A DNA stretch of 64,000 nucleotides from Tolypothrix sp. FACHB-123 (GCF_014697075.1 NZ_JACJRE010000005.1:62001-126000), one strand, 5' to 3'; positions 25,844 through 36,441 are shown, counted from the first letter of the stretch. Numbers and translations are program-made. Notes: a model not told the origin generated them from the sequence alone.

Positions 25844-27217
25844 ATGACTCAAGCTCCTACGATTTTCTCACTACAGGCACCAAAGGACATTTCGCTCACA
25901 GAAATAGAAGCGGAACTGAATCAAATTTGGCAAAGTTATGGCATTGCTGGTGATGATGGTGCCCTACCAGCAGCTACCCGCGCCACGACTTTTACCTTGG
26001 TGGTTTATGAACCAGAAGAAACCCAGTACCTTTTGGCAACTTTAGGGTTTTATAGCGGGCCAATTGATGGCATTTTAGGGCCGCAAACAGAAGCAGCACT
26101 GCGAGAATTGCAGCGAAAATTCCAATTACCAGAAACTGGAACTACAACCCCAGAAACCCTGGCTGTATTGCGGGAACAATTTGCTAAAGGTCAGCGCCAC
26201 GGAGTTATTGGAGATAGTTCTGCTCCTGTTTCCTATAGTGCAGATGCAGCTAGTCCCCGGATTGCTGATGAAATTGCTATCCGTAACCCGTGCCGAATTA
26301 TTGCGTTGTGCCCCATTGCTGGTGAAGATGAAGGGGTGAAAGCACAAGTTTCTGCTTATTGCCCGATTCAAAAGCAATCTTCCAGTACACTTATCTGCTG
26401 TGAATACATCACTCTATCGGGAACGCCCAGCGCTTTGGAACGAATAGGGGGAATGATTCCCGCTTTGTTGATTGGTGGTTTGCCCAAGTTTCTGTGGTGG
26501 AAAGCAACACCAGACCCCAACAACCCTTTATTTAAGCGATTGGCAGCAGTTTGTAACAATGTCATCGTAGATTCTTGCAATTTCAACGAGCCAGAACACG
26601 ATCTACTCAGCTTACAAGAGTTGGTAGAAAATGGTGTACCTTTAGCTGATTTGAACTGGCGGCGTTTGGCGGCATGGCAAGAATTGACAGCACAGGCTTA
26701 CGATTCACCCAATCGTTGTGCGGCGCTGAAAGAAATTGACCGAGTGAATATTGATTACGAAAAAGGTAATTCTTCACAAGCTTTACTATTTTTAGGTTGG
26801 TTGGCAAGTCGCTTGCAATGGCAGCCAGTTGCCTATGAAAAAGAAAGTGGAGATTATGATATTGCCAAGATTCGCTTTGTTACGCAGGATCAAAAGCAAG
26901 TAGAAGCTGAAGTAGCAGGTGTTCCTGTTGCTGATGCGGGTGAAGTAGCAGGTGATTTAATTGCCCTGCGCTTGAGTTCTACCAATCCCAAGGCTGACTG
27001 CGGTACAGTAATTTGTACAGAAACTGGCGGTTGTATGCGGATGGAAACCCACGGTGGTGCGCAATCCGCAGGTTTATTCCAACAAGTCAGTTCACTTTCG
27101 GAACAAAAGGCAGAAGCGTTGCTGAGTCAGCAGGTGCAGCGCTGGGGTCATGAGACTCTGTTTGAAGATAGCCTGGTATTAACAGCGCAATCATTAAAGT
27201 TAGGCGTTAAGAGTTAG
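25844..27217 (+). CDS. opcA: Glucose-6-phosphate dehydrogenase assembly protein OpcA with a peptidoglycan-binding-like domain
   Basis: OpcA is an allosteric activator of Zwf in cyanobacteria and links it to thioredoxin control. The 457-residue form starts at ATG 25844 (MTQAPTIFSLQAPKDISLTE). After about 60 residues comes an insert, about 65-125, with the pattern of a PG_binding_1 domain: YLLATLGFYSGPIDGILGPQ, then TEAALRELQRKFQLPETG. The OpcA core follows with NPCRIIALCP, GGLPKFLWWKATPDP and a Cys-containing CGTVICTETGGCMRMETHGG. The extra domain in a cytoplasmic protein is odd; its job is unknown. The longer frame from 25739 is repeat-derived. Confidence 0.9.
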   Translation: MTQAPTIFSLQAPKDISLTEIEAELNQIWQSYGIAGDDGALPAATRATTFTLVVYEPEETQYLLATLGFYSGPIDGILGPQTEAALRELQRKFQLPETGTTTPETLAVLREQFAKGQRHGVIGDSSAPVSYSADAASPRIADEIAIRNPCRIIALCPIAGEDEGVKAQVSAYCPIQKQSSSTLICCEYITLSGTPSALERIGGMIPALLIGGLPKFLWWKATPDPNNPLFKRLAAVCNNVIVDSCNFNEPEHDLLSLQELVENGVPLADLNWRRLAAWQELTAQAYDSPNRCAALKEIDRVNIDYEKGNSSQALLFLGWLASRLQWQPVAYEKESGDYDIAKIRFVTQDQKQVEAEVAGVPVADAGEVAGDLIALRLSSTNPKADCGTVICTETGGCMRMETHGGAQSAGLFQQVSSLSEQKAEALLSQQVQRWGHETLFEDSLVLTAQSLKLGVKS

Positions 27218-27244
27218 TTCAGCCTGAAAATTCAATAATTTAAT

Positions 27245-27287
27245 TACCTCCAGATTTGATGATATTTTTAACTCAAATCTGGAGGTA
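27245..27287. terminator. Strong 15-bp hairpin after opcA
   Basis: TACCTCCAGATTTGA (27245-27259) pairs perfectly with TCAAATCTGGAGGTA (27273-27287) around a 13-base loop. There is no T-run, so it may act as a transcript-stabilising end or a bidirectional terminator. Confidence 0.6.
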
Positions 27288-27465
27288 TTATATCTATTAG
27301 CAATTTGAGCTTTGTTGGGTTTCACGACCTTCTATCCAACCGACGCATTTACTATATCTTTTTGAAACGCAAAGGTACGCGGAGGTTAACGCATTCGCCG
27401 TTAGGCGTTCCCGCAGGGTAGGTACGCAGAGTTAGCGATCGCATTTTTGATTCACAACTATTTTT

Positions 27466-28872
27466 ATGGCTTTAGTAATTGCCGGAGAGCGTAGCGGGGT
27501 GGGTAAGACAACAGTAACGCTCACCCTTTTAGCATCATTATGTCGGCGAGCGATCGCAGTCCAATCTTTTAAGGTCGGCCCAGACTATATCGATCCGATG
27601 TTTCATCAGCACGTAACTGGTCGTGCTTGTCGTAATTTAGACCCAGTATTAACTTCTGAGGCTTATGTGCAGCATTGCTTCATTGAGCATAGTCAAAGTA
27701 GTGAATATGCTCTCATAGAAGGCGTAATGGGTTTATTTGATGGCATTTCTTTAACTCAAACAAATACTGAACAACAAACAAATCAGGTAAAAGATTTTGC
27801 CAGTACAGCCCATATCGCCCGATTGCTCAATTTACCTGTGGTGTTGGTAATTGATTGCAGTCGCTTGTCTGGTTCGGTGGCGGCGATCGCACATGGTTAT
27901 TGTACTTTTGATCCCAATATTAAAATAGCCGGTTTAGTTCTGAATCGCGTCGGGAGCGATCGCCATCTGAGTTTAATCAAAAATGCCCTAGAACCATTAA
28001 ATTTACCAATTCTCGGCGTAATGCGGCGTCAAGATGATATCACAATTCCCGATCGCCATTTAGGTTTAGTACCAACAGCCGAACTTCCCGAACTAGATGC
28101 TGTGATTAATCGCCTGGCTGATTTGGGTGACAGTTGTTTTGACTGGGAACGCTTGTTACCACTGTTGCGGAGTGGGGATGAGGAGGACAAGGAAAAATGT
28201 TTTAGCTTGTCTAGTGAGTCTGTGGTGAGGGTTGCGGTGGCACGCGATCGCGCTTTTAATTTTTATTATCAAGATAATTTGGATTTGTTGCAAAAATTGG
28301 GCGCAGAATTGGTTTTTTGGAGTCCTTTAGCTGATAGCGAATTACCAGAAAATATTCAAGGAATATATTTTGGTGGTGGATTTCCGGAAGTTTTCGCCCA
28401 ACAATTATCAGAAAATATTAGCCTGCGTAAATCAGTTAAAAATGCAATTTTGCAAGGAATACCCACAATTTCTGAATGTGGCGGATTGATGTATTTGTGC
28501 GAACAAATTATTGATTTTGCTGGGGAATCTTGGCCGATGCTAGGAGTATTACCTACAACGGCCCAAATGGGAGGACGCTTAACTTTAGGTTATCGTCGTG
28601 CAGTTGCTTTACAAGATAGTTTGCTTATAAGTTCAGGTACAAATGTTTACGGACATGAATTTCATCGTTCGCGGTTGCAAACAGCACCCAATCAACCCTT
28701 GTTTGAAACTTATCGTTACGATTGTACAGAAAATATGGGCTATGAAGGCTGGGCTTTACCTGCAAATATTCATGCTTCTTATGTTCATTTACACTGGGGC
28801 GCAAGTGTAGAGATACCCCAGCAATTTATTCATAAATGTCTGGAATTTAAAATTATAGCTGTTGACGGTTGA
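27466..28872 (+). CDS. cbiA: Cobyrinate a,c-diamide synthase
   Basis: This glutamine-dependent amidase adds two amide groups to cobyrinate (or hydrogenobyrinate) in cobalamin synthesis. The N-terminal ATPase half has the P-loop GERSGVGKTTVTLTLLA (7-23) and KVGPDYIDPMFH. The C-terminal class I amidotransferase-like half has FGGGFPEVFAQQL and the cysteine of SECGGLMYLCEQI, with HEFHRSRL near the end. The length of 468 residues is normal. It stands alone; the other cobalamin genes are not in the window. The minor alternative, a hydrogenobyrinate-specific CobB, cannot be separated by sequence. Confidence 0.93.
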   Translation: MALVIAGERSGVGKTTVTLTLLASLCRRAIAVQSFKVGPDYIDPMFHQHVTGRACRNLDPVLTSEAYVQHCFIEHSQSSEYALIEGVMGLFDGISLTQTNTEQQTNQVKDFASTAHIARLLNLPVVLVIDCSRLSGSVAAIAHGYCTFDPNIKIAGLVLNRVGSDRHLSLIKNALEPLNLPILGVMRRQDDITIPDRHLGLVPTAELPELDAVINRLADLGDSCFDWERLLPLLRSGDEEDKEKCFSLSSESVVRVAVARDRAFNFYYQDNLDLLQKLGAELVFWSPLADSELPENIQGIYFGGGFPEVFAQQLSENISLRKSVKNAILQGIPTISECGGLMYLCEQIIDFAGESWPMLGVLPTTAQMGGRLTLGYRRAVALQDSLLISSGTNVYGHEFHRSRLQTAPNQPLFETYRYDCTENMGYEGWALPANIHASYVHLHWGASVEIPQQFIHKCLEFKIIAVDG

Positions 28873-28902
28873 CGGTTGACTGTTGACTGTTGACTGTTGA
28901 TT
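28860..28902. repeat. Heptanucleotide tandem repeat GTTGAC(G/T)
   Basis: Six copies (GTTGACG then GTTGACT) overlap the last codons of the cobyrinate amidase gene and run up to the stop of the next gene. Confidence 0.85.
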
Positions 28903-29344
28903 AATGACTTTGTGAACTATCCACATTAATCTTTTCATTGAGTTGGCGAATTAAGCGCGATAATTCCCGAATAATATTAACTGCAATTTCCGGAGTTTCT
29001 TCAATTGCGTCATAAAGTTGTTCTTGTGTCAGTTCTAAACAATCACAAGGTTCTAAAGTTGTGGCGGAAGCAGAACGGGGTTGGGTGTCAAAAACTGCCA
29101 TTTCGCCAAAGTACTTTCCTTTATCTACCTCGGCTAATTTTTTCTCACCAATGTGAACTTTGACACGACCAGATACTACAATATAGAGCGATCGCCCCTC
29201 TTCTCCTTGCCTAAAAATGGCATGATTAGCAGGAAATGACAGCTCATTCATCACAGAAGCAAGCCGCACGATAAAATCATCCCGCAATTCCTTAAAAATT
29301 GGGACTCGCCGCACAAACAATAAACGGTCAACGCTGGTCAGCAT
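28901..29344 (-). CDS. Cyclic-nucleotide-binding domain protein without HTH
   Basis: The 147-residue protein is a single cNMP-binding domain: FPANHAIFRQGEEGRSLYIV, VSGRVKVHI, then the phosphate-binding cassette YFGEMAVFDTQPRSASATT and a C-terminal helix. The cassette has glutamate (FGEM) and arginine (PRSA) in the usual places, so cAMP or cGMP binding is possible. There is no DNA-binding domain, unlike Crp. It may regulate a partner protein. Close relatives are widespread in cyanobacteria with no assigned role. The start is ATG 29344. Confidence 0.85.
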   Translation of the reverse strand: MLTSVDRLLFVRRVPIFKELRDDFIVRLASVMNELSFPANHAIFRQGEEGRSLYIVVSGRVKVHIGEKKLAEVDKGKYFGEMAVFDTQPRSASATTLEPCDCLELTQEQLYDAIEETPEIAVNIIRELSRLIRQLNEKINVDSSQSH

Positions 29345-29615
29345 GATTGCAAGTTAAAAATCAAACATTATTTTAGGTCATCTTGCACAGGTTGTGCCCA
29401 AACTGAGCGTGAAAATAGGGGCTAGAAGTAGTTTATTTACAAGGGTAAAACTAATCGCCATACTTCAGACGCAAAGAGGATGAAGATTTTGAGATTTTAA
29501 TGCTAATATCTTCTGCTTGATTTTCGTCGTCATGCCAAAAAATTTTTTCTGCACAATAGCAAAGGACAATTGTTTATAGGTGTATGTAGTTTAGGGAAAA
29601 GGTAGCTTGCCAAGA

Positions 29616-32600
29616 ATGTTCTCCAAAGGGTATTTGAGATTATTGATATTATTCCTGGGACTATGGCTATTTTTAGAAATAGCTTCCCGAATTGGATGCG
29701 AGATTCTTTGGTTTCAGGAAGTCGGCTATCTGCAAGTCTTTTTGTTGCGATTTGTGACAAAGGGCGGTTTATGGGTAACCGTAGTCAGCATAAGCGCTGT
29801 TTATATACTAGGAAACCTGCACTTAGCACAACAGTTGAAATATCCTCAGAATCTAAAAATTGCCCAAGTTAGGCGTGAGGAAGCCGTACTGAGTAGTCAG
29901 ATAAAAAACTTTCTCAGTCCGCGATATTCCAGAGGCGATGATCTTAACAGATCTAATCCGCGACAGTTGCAAACATTCAGATTACGCTGGCTGTTACCTT
30001 TAGCTTTGGGATTAAGCTTATTGGTAGGGTTGATGCTAGCTTACTATGGCCAGACGATCTGGTCTTACTCCACCACTGACCTTAACAAGGCTAGTTTAAC
30101 TGTGAACGCGGTATTCCAATTAAACAACTTCTGGCAGTTAGGTAGGACAATTGTTTCCCAAATCTGGTATCTGGGTTTAGTTGGGGGAATTGCGATCGCT
30201 ATTTTAATTTATCCCCGGTTTTTGCTAAATGCGATCGCCATTGTGTTGAGTGTTTTATTTGGGATGTTGCTATTCCATAATTGGGCACAGGTTTTGCAAT
30301 ATTTCCATGCCCAATCTTTTAACTTCTCCGACCCTTTATTTAATAAAAATATTAGCTTTTACATCTTTGCTTTACCCTTGTGGGAACTGCTGGTAATTTG
30401 GCTATTAGGCTTATTTTCATATACTCTCATTGCTGTCACTTTGAGTTATCTTTTATCAGCAGATAGTCTCAGCCAAGGTATTTTTCCAGGGTTTTCACCA
30501 CCACAGCAGCGTCATTTATATGGGTTGGGTGGTGCATTTATGGTGGCTGTAGCCTTTAGCTATTTATTGAGTCGTTACGAATTAGTCTATTCCTCTCGTG
30601 GTGTAAGTTACGGTGCTAGCTATACCGATGTCGTCACACAGTTGCCAGCTTACAACATTTTGTTTGTTTTCGGACTGGCGATCGCCTTTTACCTGTTATG
30701 GCGAACAATTTTCTGGAAACCCAAATCCTACAATCAGCGATTAGTATTTTATGGACTAGGAAGTTATTTACTTTTGATAGTAGTTGCTGGTATTCTCATC
30801 CCCACTGCTGTGCAATATTTGGTAGTTGAACCTAACGAATTACAACGAGAGCAACCCTACATTCAGCGTACTATTACCGCAACTCGGCAAGCATTTAATT
30901 TAGCAGCGATCGATGCACGAACTTTTAACCCCCAAGGTGAACTAACAGAAGCCGATCTCAAAGCGAATGATTTGACAATTCGTAATATCCGCCTGTGGGA
31001 TGAACAGCCACTACTCCAAACTAACCGCCAGTTACAGCAAATTCGACCATACTATCGCTTTCCTGGTGCTGATATTGACCGTTACACCTTAGAAACAGAC
31101 ATTAATAGTAATAGACCTGCTGCTAACCAAGATTCACCAGATTCTCAGCCAGAACCGATAACAACCACAGAACAACGACAAGTGCTAATTGCTGCCAGAG
31201 AATTAGATTACAGTGCAGTCCCCCAACAAGCGCAGACCTGGGTGAATCGTCATTTAATTTATACTCATGGTTTTGGTTTTACCCTTAGCCCTGTGAATAC
31301 AGTCGGGCCAGGTGGGCTACCTGAGTATTTTGTCAAAGATATTAGCGGTGATAGCAGCGCCCTCACAACTTCCACTCAAGGCATTCGTAATAGTATCCCC
31401 ATTGGTCAACCACGAATCTATTACGGGGAAATAACGAATAATTATGTAATGACTGGCACAAGAGTTAGAGAGCTAGACTACCCTAGTGGTAGCGATAATG
31501 TTTACAATACCTACGATGGAGAAGGTGGAATTACCATTGGTAACACCTGGCGGAAGTGGCTATTTGCCACATATTTGAAAGATTGGCAGATGGTGCTAAC
31601 GCGAGATTTTTTACCAGAAACAAAAGTTTTATTGCGGCGAAATATTCAGCAACGAATTCGCGCGATCGCACCTTTTTTAAAATATGACAGCGACCCTTAT
31701 TTAGTCGTAGCTAATGCCAATCTCAACAACAATAATTTAGATTTTCCCACAAATCAAAATTATCTTTACTGGATTGTTGATGCCTACACAATAAATAATC
31801 ACTATCCCTATTCAGATATTGATGGAGATGGGATCAACTACATTCGTAATTCCGTCAAGGTTGTCATTGATGCTTACAACGGGACTGTTAACTTTTACAT
31901 TGCCGATGCTAGCGATCCGATAATTGCCACTTGGGAGAAAATTTTCCCACAATTATTTAAACCCTTGAGTGCCATGCCTGCAACTCTTAAAAGTCATCTC
32001 CGCTATCCAGTAGACTTTTTTAATATTCAAGCGGAAAGGTTGATGACTTATCACATGACAGATACGCAGGTATTTTACAACCGGGAAGACCAATGGCAGA
32101 TTCCTAACGAAATTTATGGCAGTAAAGCCCGTCCAGTAGAACCTTATTATTTGATTACCAGTTTACCTACTGTACCCTTTGAAGAATTTATCTTATTGCT
32201 GCCCTATACTCCTAAAGAACGGACGAATTTAATTGCTTGGTTAGCAGCGCGATCGGATGTTGAAAACTACGGTAAGTTATTTTTGTATGTTTTTCCCAAG
32301 GAACGATTAGTTTACGGCCCGGAGCAAATTGAAGCCCGAATTAATCAAGATCCCGTTATTTCTCAGCAAATCTCTCTGTGGAATCGCCAAGGTTCACGAG
32401 CAGTTCAGGGTAATCTTTTAGTCATCCCCATCGAACAATCTTTGCTTTACGTCGAGCCAATTTATTTAGAAGCGGCACAAAATAGCTTACCGACTTTAGT
32501 CAGAGTAGTTATAGCTTACGAAAACCGCATCGTCATGACTCAAACATTAGAACAGGGATTACAAGCCATCTTCCAACCACAAGTAACACCAGCCCCGCCA

Positions 32601-32636
32601 ATTATCCGCCCAGTGGAAGAAACTCCTAGCCCGTAG
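29616..32636 (+). CDS. UPF0182 family large membrane protein
   Basis: The 1006-residue protein has about seven membrane helices in its first 400 residues (for example [36 protein letters not shown]). A large extracytoplasmic part follows, containing [20 protein letters not shown] and [20 protein letters not shown], a segment strongly conserved in UPF0182. The C-terminal tail is Pro-rich. The family is found in actinobacteria and cyanobacteria, and no biochemical function is established. ATG 29616 is preferred over TTG 29607. Confidence 0.92.
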   Translation: MFSKGYLRLLILFLGLWLFLEIASRIGCEILWFQEVGYLQVFLLRFVTKGGLWVTVVSISAVYILGNLHLAQQLKYPQNLKIAQVRREEAVLSSQIKNFLSPRYSRGDDLNRSNPRQLQTFRLRWLLPLALGLSLLVGLMLAYYGQTIWSYSTTDLNKASLTVNAVFQLNNFWQLGRTIVSQIWYLGLVGGIAIAILIYPRFLLNAIAIVLSVLFGMLLFHNWAQVLQYFHAQSFNFSDPLFNKNISFYIFALPLWELLVIWLLGLFSYTLIAVTLSYLLSADSLSQGIFPGFSPPQQRHLYGLGGAFMVAVAFSYLLSRYELVYSSRGVSYGASYTDVVTQLPAYNILFVFGLAIAFYLLWRTIFWKPKSYNQRLVFYGLGSYLLLIVVAGILIPTAVQYLVVEPNELQREQPYIQRTITATRQAFNLAAIDARTFNPQGELTEADLKANDLTIRNIRLWDEQPLLQTNRQLQQIRPYYRFPGADIDRYTLETDINSNRPAANQDSPDSQPEPITTTEQRQVLIAARELDYSAVPQQAQTWVNRHLIYTHGFGFTLSPVNTVGPGGLPEYFVKDISGDSSALTTSTQGIRNSIPIGQPRIYYGEITNNYVMTGTRVRELDYPSGSDNVYNTYDGEGGITIGNTWRKWLFATYLKDWQMVLTRDFLPETKVLLRRNIQQRIRAIAPFLKYDSDPYLVVANANLNNNNLDFPTNQNYLYWIVDAYTINNHYPYSDIDGDGINYIRNSVKVVIDAYNGTVNFYIADASDPIIATWEKIFPQLFKPLSAMPATLKSHLRYPVDFFNIQAERLMTYHMTDTQVFYNREDQWQIPNEIYGSKARPVEPYYLITSLPTVPFEEFILLLPYTPKERTNLIAWLAARSDVENYGKLFLYVFPKERLVYGPEQIEARINQDPVISQQISLWNRQGSRAVQGNLLVIPIEQSLLYVEPIYLEAAQNSLPTLVRVVIAYENRIVMTQTLEQGLQAIFQPQVTPAPPIIRPVEETPSP

Positions 32637-32699
32637 TCTGATTGTGGATAAGGGGAAGGAAGGGAAGGGAAGGAGGACAAGCAGGACAACTAACAATTA

Positions 32700-32729
32700 T
32701 CCAATGCCCAATGCCCAATGCCCAAAACA
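32700..32729. repeat. Heptanucleotide tandem repeat TGCCCAA
   Basis: Three to four copies of ATGCCCA, preceded by a purine-rich stretch of GGAAGGGAAGGG (32651-32675). Confidence 0.8.
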
Positions 32730-32861
32730 CATTAAGTAACATTATCGCGAATTATTCAGATTTAAATTCGGCATATAATCTGTAAAAAATCAGGTTTTGT
32801 GCCGTTTTTCTGCACTGATTTTTAAATTCTCTAGTTTACAAAATTTAAAATATCAAAAACC

Positions 32862-33491
32862 ATGAAAAAATTCATACCATTGTTACTAAGTGCAGCTTTA
32901 CTTAGTAACACTTTTGCTTGCAGCAAGCCAAGCGATCGCATTGCTAATAATGCTACTTCAACTCAAACTACTAAGCCCCAAAATGCCCCAGTATCCATCC
33001 CCTCAGACACCAATTTAGATACAGTTCTGCAACAAGAATTATCTACCGGCAAAAATACTAATAACGAGCGATTTATTTTGCGAGTAAAGAACTCTGTTAA
33101 GGGTGTAAAACCTGACTTAAAAGATGCGGAAATTCAAGGACATTTAGAAAATGTAGTCAAAGCAGCTAAGGGTAAAAAAGCAAGTTTACATCTGGTTTTT
33201 GATGAAATTACCTTTAAAAATGGCGATACTTATCCCATAAATGCGGCCTTAGTTAACACTCAGGTAGAAAGTAAAACTAAAGGCAAATTTATTCAGAATG
33301 CTGGGCTGATTTTAGGCGGAGCAGTAGCAGGCCATTTTATTGGTAAGAAAACCAATGTCAAGCATGGTGGTTTAGCTGGCGCTGCGGCTGCGACTGCTTA
33401 TGTTCTCTCCAGTCCTGGGGGTGAAGTTGTTCTGAAAAAAGGTACAAAAGTCAAGTTGAAGCTAAAATCAGCCATTAACAATACGCAGTAA
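32862..33491 (+). CDS. Putative lipoprotein with a glycine-zipper segment
   Basis: The 209-residue protein begins with a signal peptide ending in a cysteine (LLSNTFACSKPSD). This is a weak lipobox, since the -3 position is threonine. A conserved-looking domain (NNERFILRVKNSVKGVKPDL, then EIQGHLENVVKAAKGKK) precedes a glycine-zipper stretch (GLILGGAVAGHFIG and GGLAGAAAATAYV). Glycine zippers are common in outer-membrane-associated proteins. No enzymatic motif is seen. Confidence 0.65.
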   Translation: MKKFIPLLLSAALLSNTFACSKPSDRIANNATSTQTTKPQNAPVSIPSDTNLDTVLQQELSTGKNTNNERFILRVKNSVKGVKPDLKDAEIQGHLENVVKAAKGKKASLHLVFDEITFKNGDTYPINAALVNTQVESKTKGKFIQNAGLILGGAVAGHFIGKKTNVKHGGLAGAAAATAYVLSSPGGEVVLKKGTKVKLKLKSAINNTQ

Positions 33492-33543
33492 CTTGGCAAA
33501 ATTCCGGCATCAATTCTTAATATAATTTACCGGATAAAGTTAG

Positions 33544-33575
33544 GGGCACAATATTATTGTGCCCTATAATTTTTT
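33544..33575 (+). terminator. Rho-independent terminator
   Basis: GGGCACAAT (33544-33552) pairs with ATTGTGCCC (33556-33564), followed by TATAATTTTTT. It ends the lipoprotein transcript. The remainder of 33576-33902 has no recognisable gene. Confidence 0.85.
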
Positions 33576-33902
33576 GAAATTTGCTAAGTTGTTGTTGATT
33601 GCAAATACAAAATCTCAAATTGCATCATCATACAGGACTAAAATCCTGGCTGTAAAATTACTTTTTATACTACCAATTTGCCAAAGCAAGGCGACAAATG
33701 CTAGGAACAAGGCAATGCCTCATCCTATAAAATATCCTATAAATATATTGATGTGTCGCCAACATTATTTGAATTAGTATTACTCATACTTTTGCGAGTT
33801 TGCGAGCAAGCATCAAATTAATTTTGTTAAAATTAATCAGGAAATGAGAAATTCAGCAGCTAAAAGTATTAGGCGATCTAACAAATATCCCCCAATTGAA
33901 GG

Positions 33903-34502
33903 ATGTCACTTTCTACACTGTTCTATTTGATCAATCATAAATCTCAAAAAAAACACCTTTTATCTAGAATTGTTGGTGCAGGATGGATAGCGATCGCACT
34001 ATCATTGACAGGATGCGAACAAGCGATTGAGTATTTACCACCCTTACCAAATATTGAAATTCCATCCAACCAGTCGCCACAGTCACCACAACTGGCGCAA
34101 ACACCCCAAACTGCACAAGTTGAGTCACAGATTCGCCAACAAATCAATCAAGTTCGTCAAAAAAATGGACTACAACCTTTACAAAACAATGAAAAATTGG
34201 CGCAAGTAGCCAGAAAATACAGCCGTCAAATGATAGAAGAAAACTTCTTCAGCCACACAGGAATAGATGGTAGTACTCTCAGTCAAAGAGTGCGTGCAGG
34301 TAATATATCTTATTGGATAATTGGAGAAAATTTATTTAGAAGTAAAAATATTTCTCAGCCTGTATCGCCAGCTGTTGAAGGGTGGTTAGAAAGTCCGGGA
34401 CACCGAGCAAATATTCTCAGGCCAGTTTTTAGAGAAACAGGTGTAGGAGTGTGGCGCAAAGGTAATACCTACGTCATCACTCAGTTATTTTTGCGGGGTT
34501 AG
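33903..34502 (+). CDS. CAP-domain (SCP/PR1-like) lipoprotein
   Basis: The protein has an N-terminal signal with a good lipobox (ALSLTGC, cysteine near residue 38) and a Pro/Gln-rich linker. A bacterial CAP domain of about 120 residues follows, with NQVRQKNGLQPLQ, the histidine segment FFSHTGIDG, the GEN motif (IIGENLF) and SPGHRANIL. CAP proteins are extracellular; bacterial members are of mostly unknown function, with lipid binding or protease-like roles proposed. It would be anchored in a membrane facing the periplasm. Confidence 0.87.
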   Translation: MSLSTLFYLINHKSQKKHLLSRIVGAGWIAIALSLTGCEQAIEYLPPLPNIEIPSNQSPQSPQLAQTPQTAQVESQIRQQINQVRQKNGLQPLQNNEKLAQVARKYSRQMIEENFFSHTGIDGSTLSQRVRAGNISYWIIGENLFRSKNISQPVSPAVEGWLESPGHRANILRPVFRETGVGVWRKGNTYVITQLFLRG

Positions 34503-34523
34503 ATCGTTACTCTTCAATTAGTT

Positions 34524-34952
34524 TTAGTATCTACTACTAGGTAAAAGTAGTAAATCAATGGTTTCACCTACACATAAACCTAAGATTGCTATTCCCATTA
34601 AAACTAAAAATGAATCTAGCTTACTAAAACCTACAAACCGCAATTCTAAATCTGCTAAAAATGTTGTAGCTACTGGTATGAGAAAAAGACTCAATATGAG
34701 TGACCAAGTTGCTACTATCGCAATTGAGAGACTTAAAAATAAGACAATTACTAAAGTTTGAGAACCAAAAGTAAATAATTGTTCTAACCAAAAAATACTT
34801 TTTCGGGCTATAACTAAGGCTACAGCAGTGATAAAACATCCCATCAACCAAATAATGTGATGCACTGCAAGATACCACCCTAAAAGAGCATAAGCTATCC
34901 AGAGTAATGCCAAAGATATCCAAGGCATCCTGTTGTAAAATTGTATATTCAT
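34524..34952 (-). CDS. Small four-helix membrane protein
   Basis: The 142-residue protein consists almost wholly of four hydrophobic helices (WISLALLWIAYALLGWYLAV, IIWLMGCFITAVALVIA, TLVIVLFLSLSIAIVATWSL, and FLVLMGIAILGLCVGETIDL). I do not recognise a family. It is convergent with the CAP gene, with 21 bases between stops. Confidence 0.6.
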   Translation of the reverse strand: MNIQFYNRMPWISLALLWIAYALLGWYLAVHHIIWLMGCFITAVALVIARKSIFWLEQLFTFGSQTLVIVLFLSLSIAIVATWSLILSLFLIPVATTFLADLELRFVGFSKLDSFLVLMGIAILGLCVGETIDLLLLPSSRY

Positions 34953-35398
34953 AAACTTGCTAAAAATTAAACTTATATTTAATATGGAATTCAGGCTTGA
35001 TACGGAAATTTAATTTGCTAAATTGAGCATGTATTATGCTGGCGATAATTTCAAACAATTGCTAGGCTTGTCAAACTGAAAATAGTAATTGGTTGTAGAT
35101 TTATATACTTAATTTTCTACTGAAAACAATAGGAGTACTGTGACGACAGAAATAGATATTTATCTCTAATAATGTGCCGATATATTTTAACATAGAAACT
35201 TATATTTATACAGCAACTTCTGAATTTATGCCTTTAGGTATATAACAATTAATAACAAGCAAAACTCGCGGCAGATATGACATAACTGCTGTTTTGCTAA
35301 ACCTATAATTAAAGCAGTGCTTTCTGCAACTTCATACCAGCGATTCAAAGATTTATGAAAATTATTTTCTTGATGTTGATTAAGCAAAGGTAGATAAT
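34953..35398. other. Intergenic region, nothing recognised
   Basis: AT-rich with no hairpin of note and no plausible frame. Promoters for the divergent genes 34524-34952 and 35399-35803 are expected here but not identified. Confidence 0.4.
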
Positions 35399-35803
35399 AT
35401 GTCGCTTGAACTGATATTACAAAAAAGTGCGATCGCCAATAAAAACATAGCTCAAGAAACTCAGACTGATGTCAAATATGAGCAATCTAAACAAGAGCCA
35501 TTTACTATACCTGATCTAGCTATATCTTTAACTCCTCTCGCTGTGTTTATTACTTGGATAAGTTTTTTTATACTTTTACGCAAGCACCAAACATCTCGAG
35601 AAAATAAAAAAGGTTTTATAATTCATACTTTACGGAAAGTTCCTTGTAAAAATTGTCAATTTTATGCCAACAACCATTATCTTAAATGTGCAGTCCAGCC
35701 TTCTTTGGTAATGACAGAAGAGGCTAAAAACTGTCCTGAATATTCACCTTCTAAAAGCAAATCAACTTCTAAAAATTTCTTTAATCGGGACGATCGCTCT
35801 TAG
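35399..35803 (+). CDS. Single-span membrane protein with a cytoplasmic Cys motif
   Basis: The 134-residue protein has one membrane helix (about 45-62, LAVFITWISFFILLRK) and then a cysteine cluster, CKNCQFYANNHYLKCAVQPS, with a further NCPEY, giving CxxC-x9-C-x(n)-C. This pattern is shared by many small cyanobacterial proteins of unknown function and could bind metal. The start is ATG 35399. HIP1 octamers lie inside it. Confidence 0.7.
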   Translation: MSLELILQKSAIANKNIAQETQTDVKYEQSKQEPFTIPDLAISLTPLAVFITWISFFILLRKHQTSRENKKGFIIHTLRKVPCKNCQFYANNHYLKCAVQPSLVMTEEAKNCPEYSPSKSKSTSKNFFNRDDRS

Positions 35804-36123
35804 TCGCAGTCAGAGCTAAGAGGTTATTAGTAAGTATAAGTACTTTTTTTTGTTAAATCCCTGACTCAACCGTGACGCAGAATTAATCCTAAAGACTCAA
35901 GAGCGATCGCACTTGTTTCTCATTGCTTACCTTTGACTGCTAAAGGCGAGAATTTTTTGCATATTTGTAGCAAAAATTATTATTTAAATTTTCAGAGTTT
36001 GGAATCTTATCGGGTATAATGCTCAGCATAATTCGTGTCAAAAGGAGAATTTCACTTTTGCAGTCGGAATTGTGAGCGCAAAGACCCTTTTAGACAAGGG
36101 CTATTTTCCAGCAATTTATACCT
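35804..36123. other. Intergenic leader region
   Basis: CCCTT and AAGGG at about 36086-36101 form a small hairpin, and AAAGGAG at about 36040 could be an unused ribosome site. A 69-codon frame starting at 36072 overlaps the next gene and is not supported. Confidence 0.4.
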
Positions 36124-36321
36124 ATGATTCCTACCTTAATTTTAGCTTGGATCGTATTTGCAGTATTATGGAAAGTTTTGAAAACAACTATCAGAACTGC
36201 ACTTACTCTAGCAGCGATCTTGATATTATTACACATCAGTTTTGGCATTACTCCCCAAGATATTTGGGATCTGATAACTAACTTGCCACAAACTCTGTCG
36301 CAAATCCGCACTGGTAAGTAA
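36124..36321 (+). CDS. Small two-helix membrane protein
   Basis: The 65-residue protein has two hydrophobic helices (IPTLILAWIVFAVLWKVL and IRTALTLAAILILLHISFGI) followed by an amphipathic tail, ITPQDIWDLITNLPQTL. Small proteins of this form are frequent in cyanobacteria, with no assigned role. This frame is preferred to the overlapping frame 36072-36281, because it has a consistent hydrophobic pattern. Confidence 0.6.
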   Translation: MIPTLILAWIVFAVLWKVLKTTIRTALTLAAILILLHISFGITPQDIWDLITNLPQTLSQIRTGK

Positions 36322-36391
36322 TCGGGATGAAGTATGTAATATGTAGCTACGAAGTAAGGAGCTTTCTAGTAAAAAGATATTCCATTGCTAT

Positions 36392-36441
36392 GGTTAACCG
36401 TTGACAGTCAACCGCTAACCGTCAACCGTCAACCGCCAACG
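36392..36441. repeat. Heptanucleotide tandem repeat GTCAACC/GCTAACC
   Basis: About six tandem copies on the complementary strand of the GTTGAC family, with a short inverted copy (GTTAACCGTTGACAG) at the left. Confidence 0.8.

Noticed and set aside
33559-33777. A 72-codon frame after the glycine-zipper lipoprotein
   Set aside because: It starts inside a terminator hairpin and shows no ribosome site or recognisable domain.
36072-36281. A 69-codon frame overlapping the small membrane protein gene
   Set aside because: It has no consistent hydrophobic or conserved pattern, and the overlapping frame from 36124 gives a good two-helix protein.
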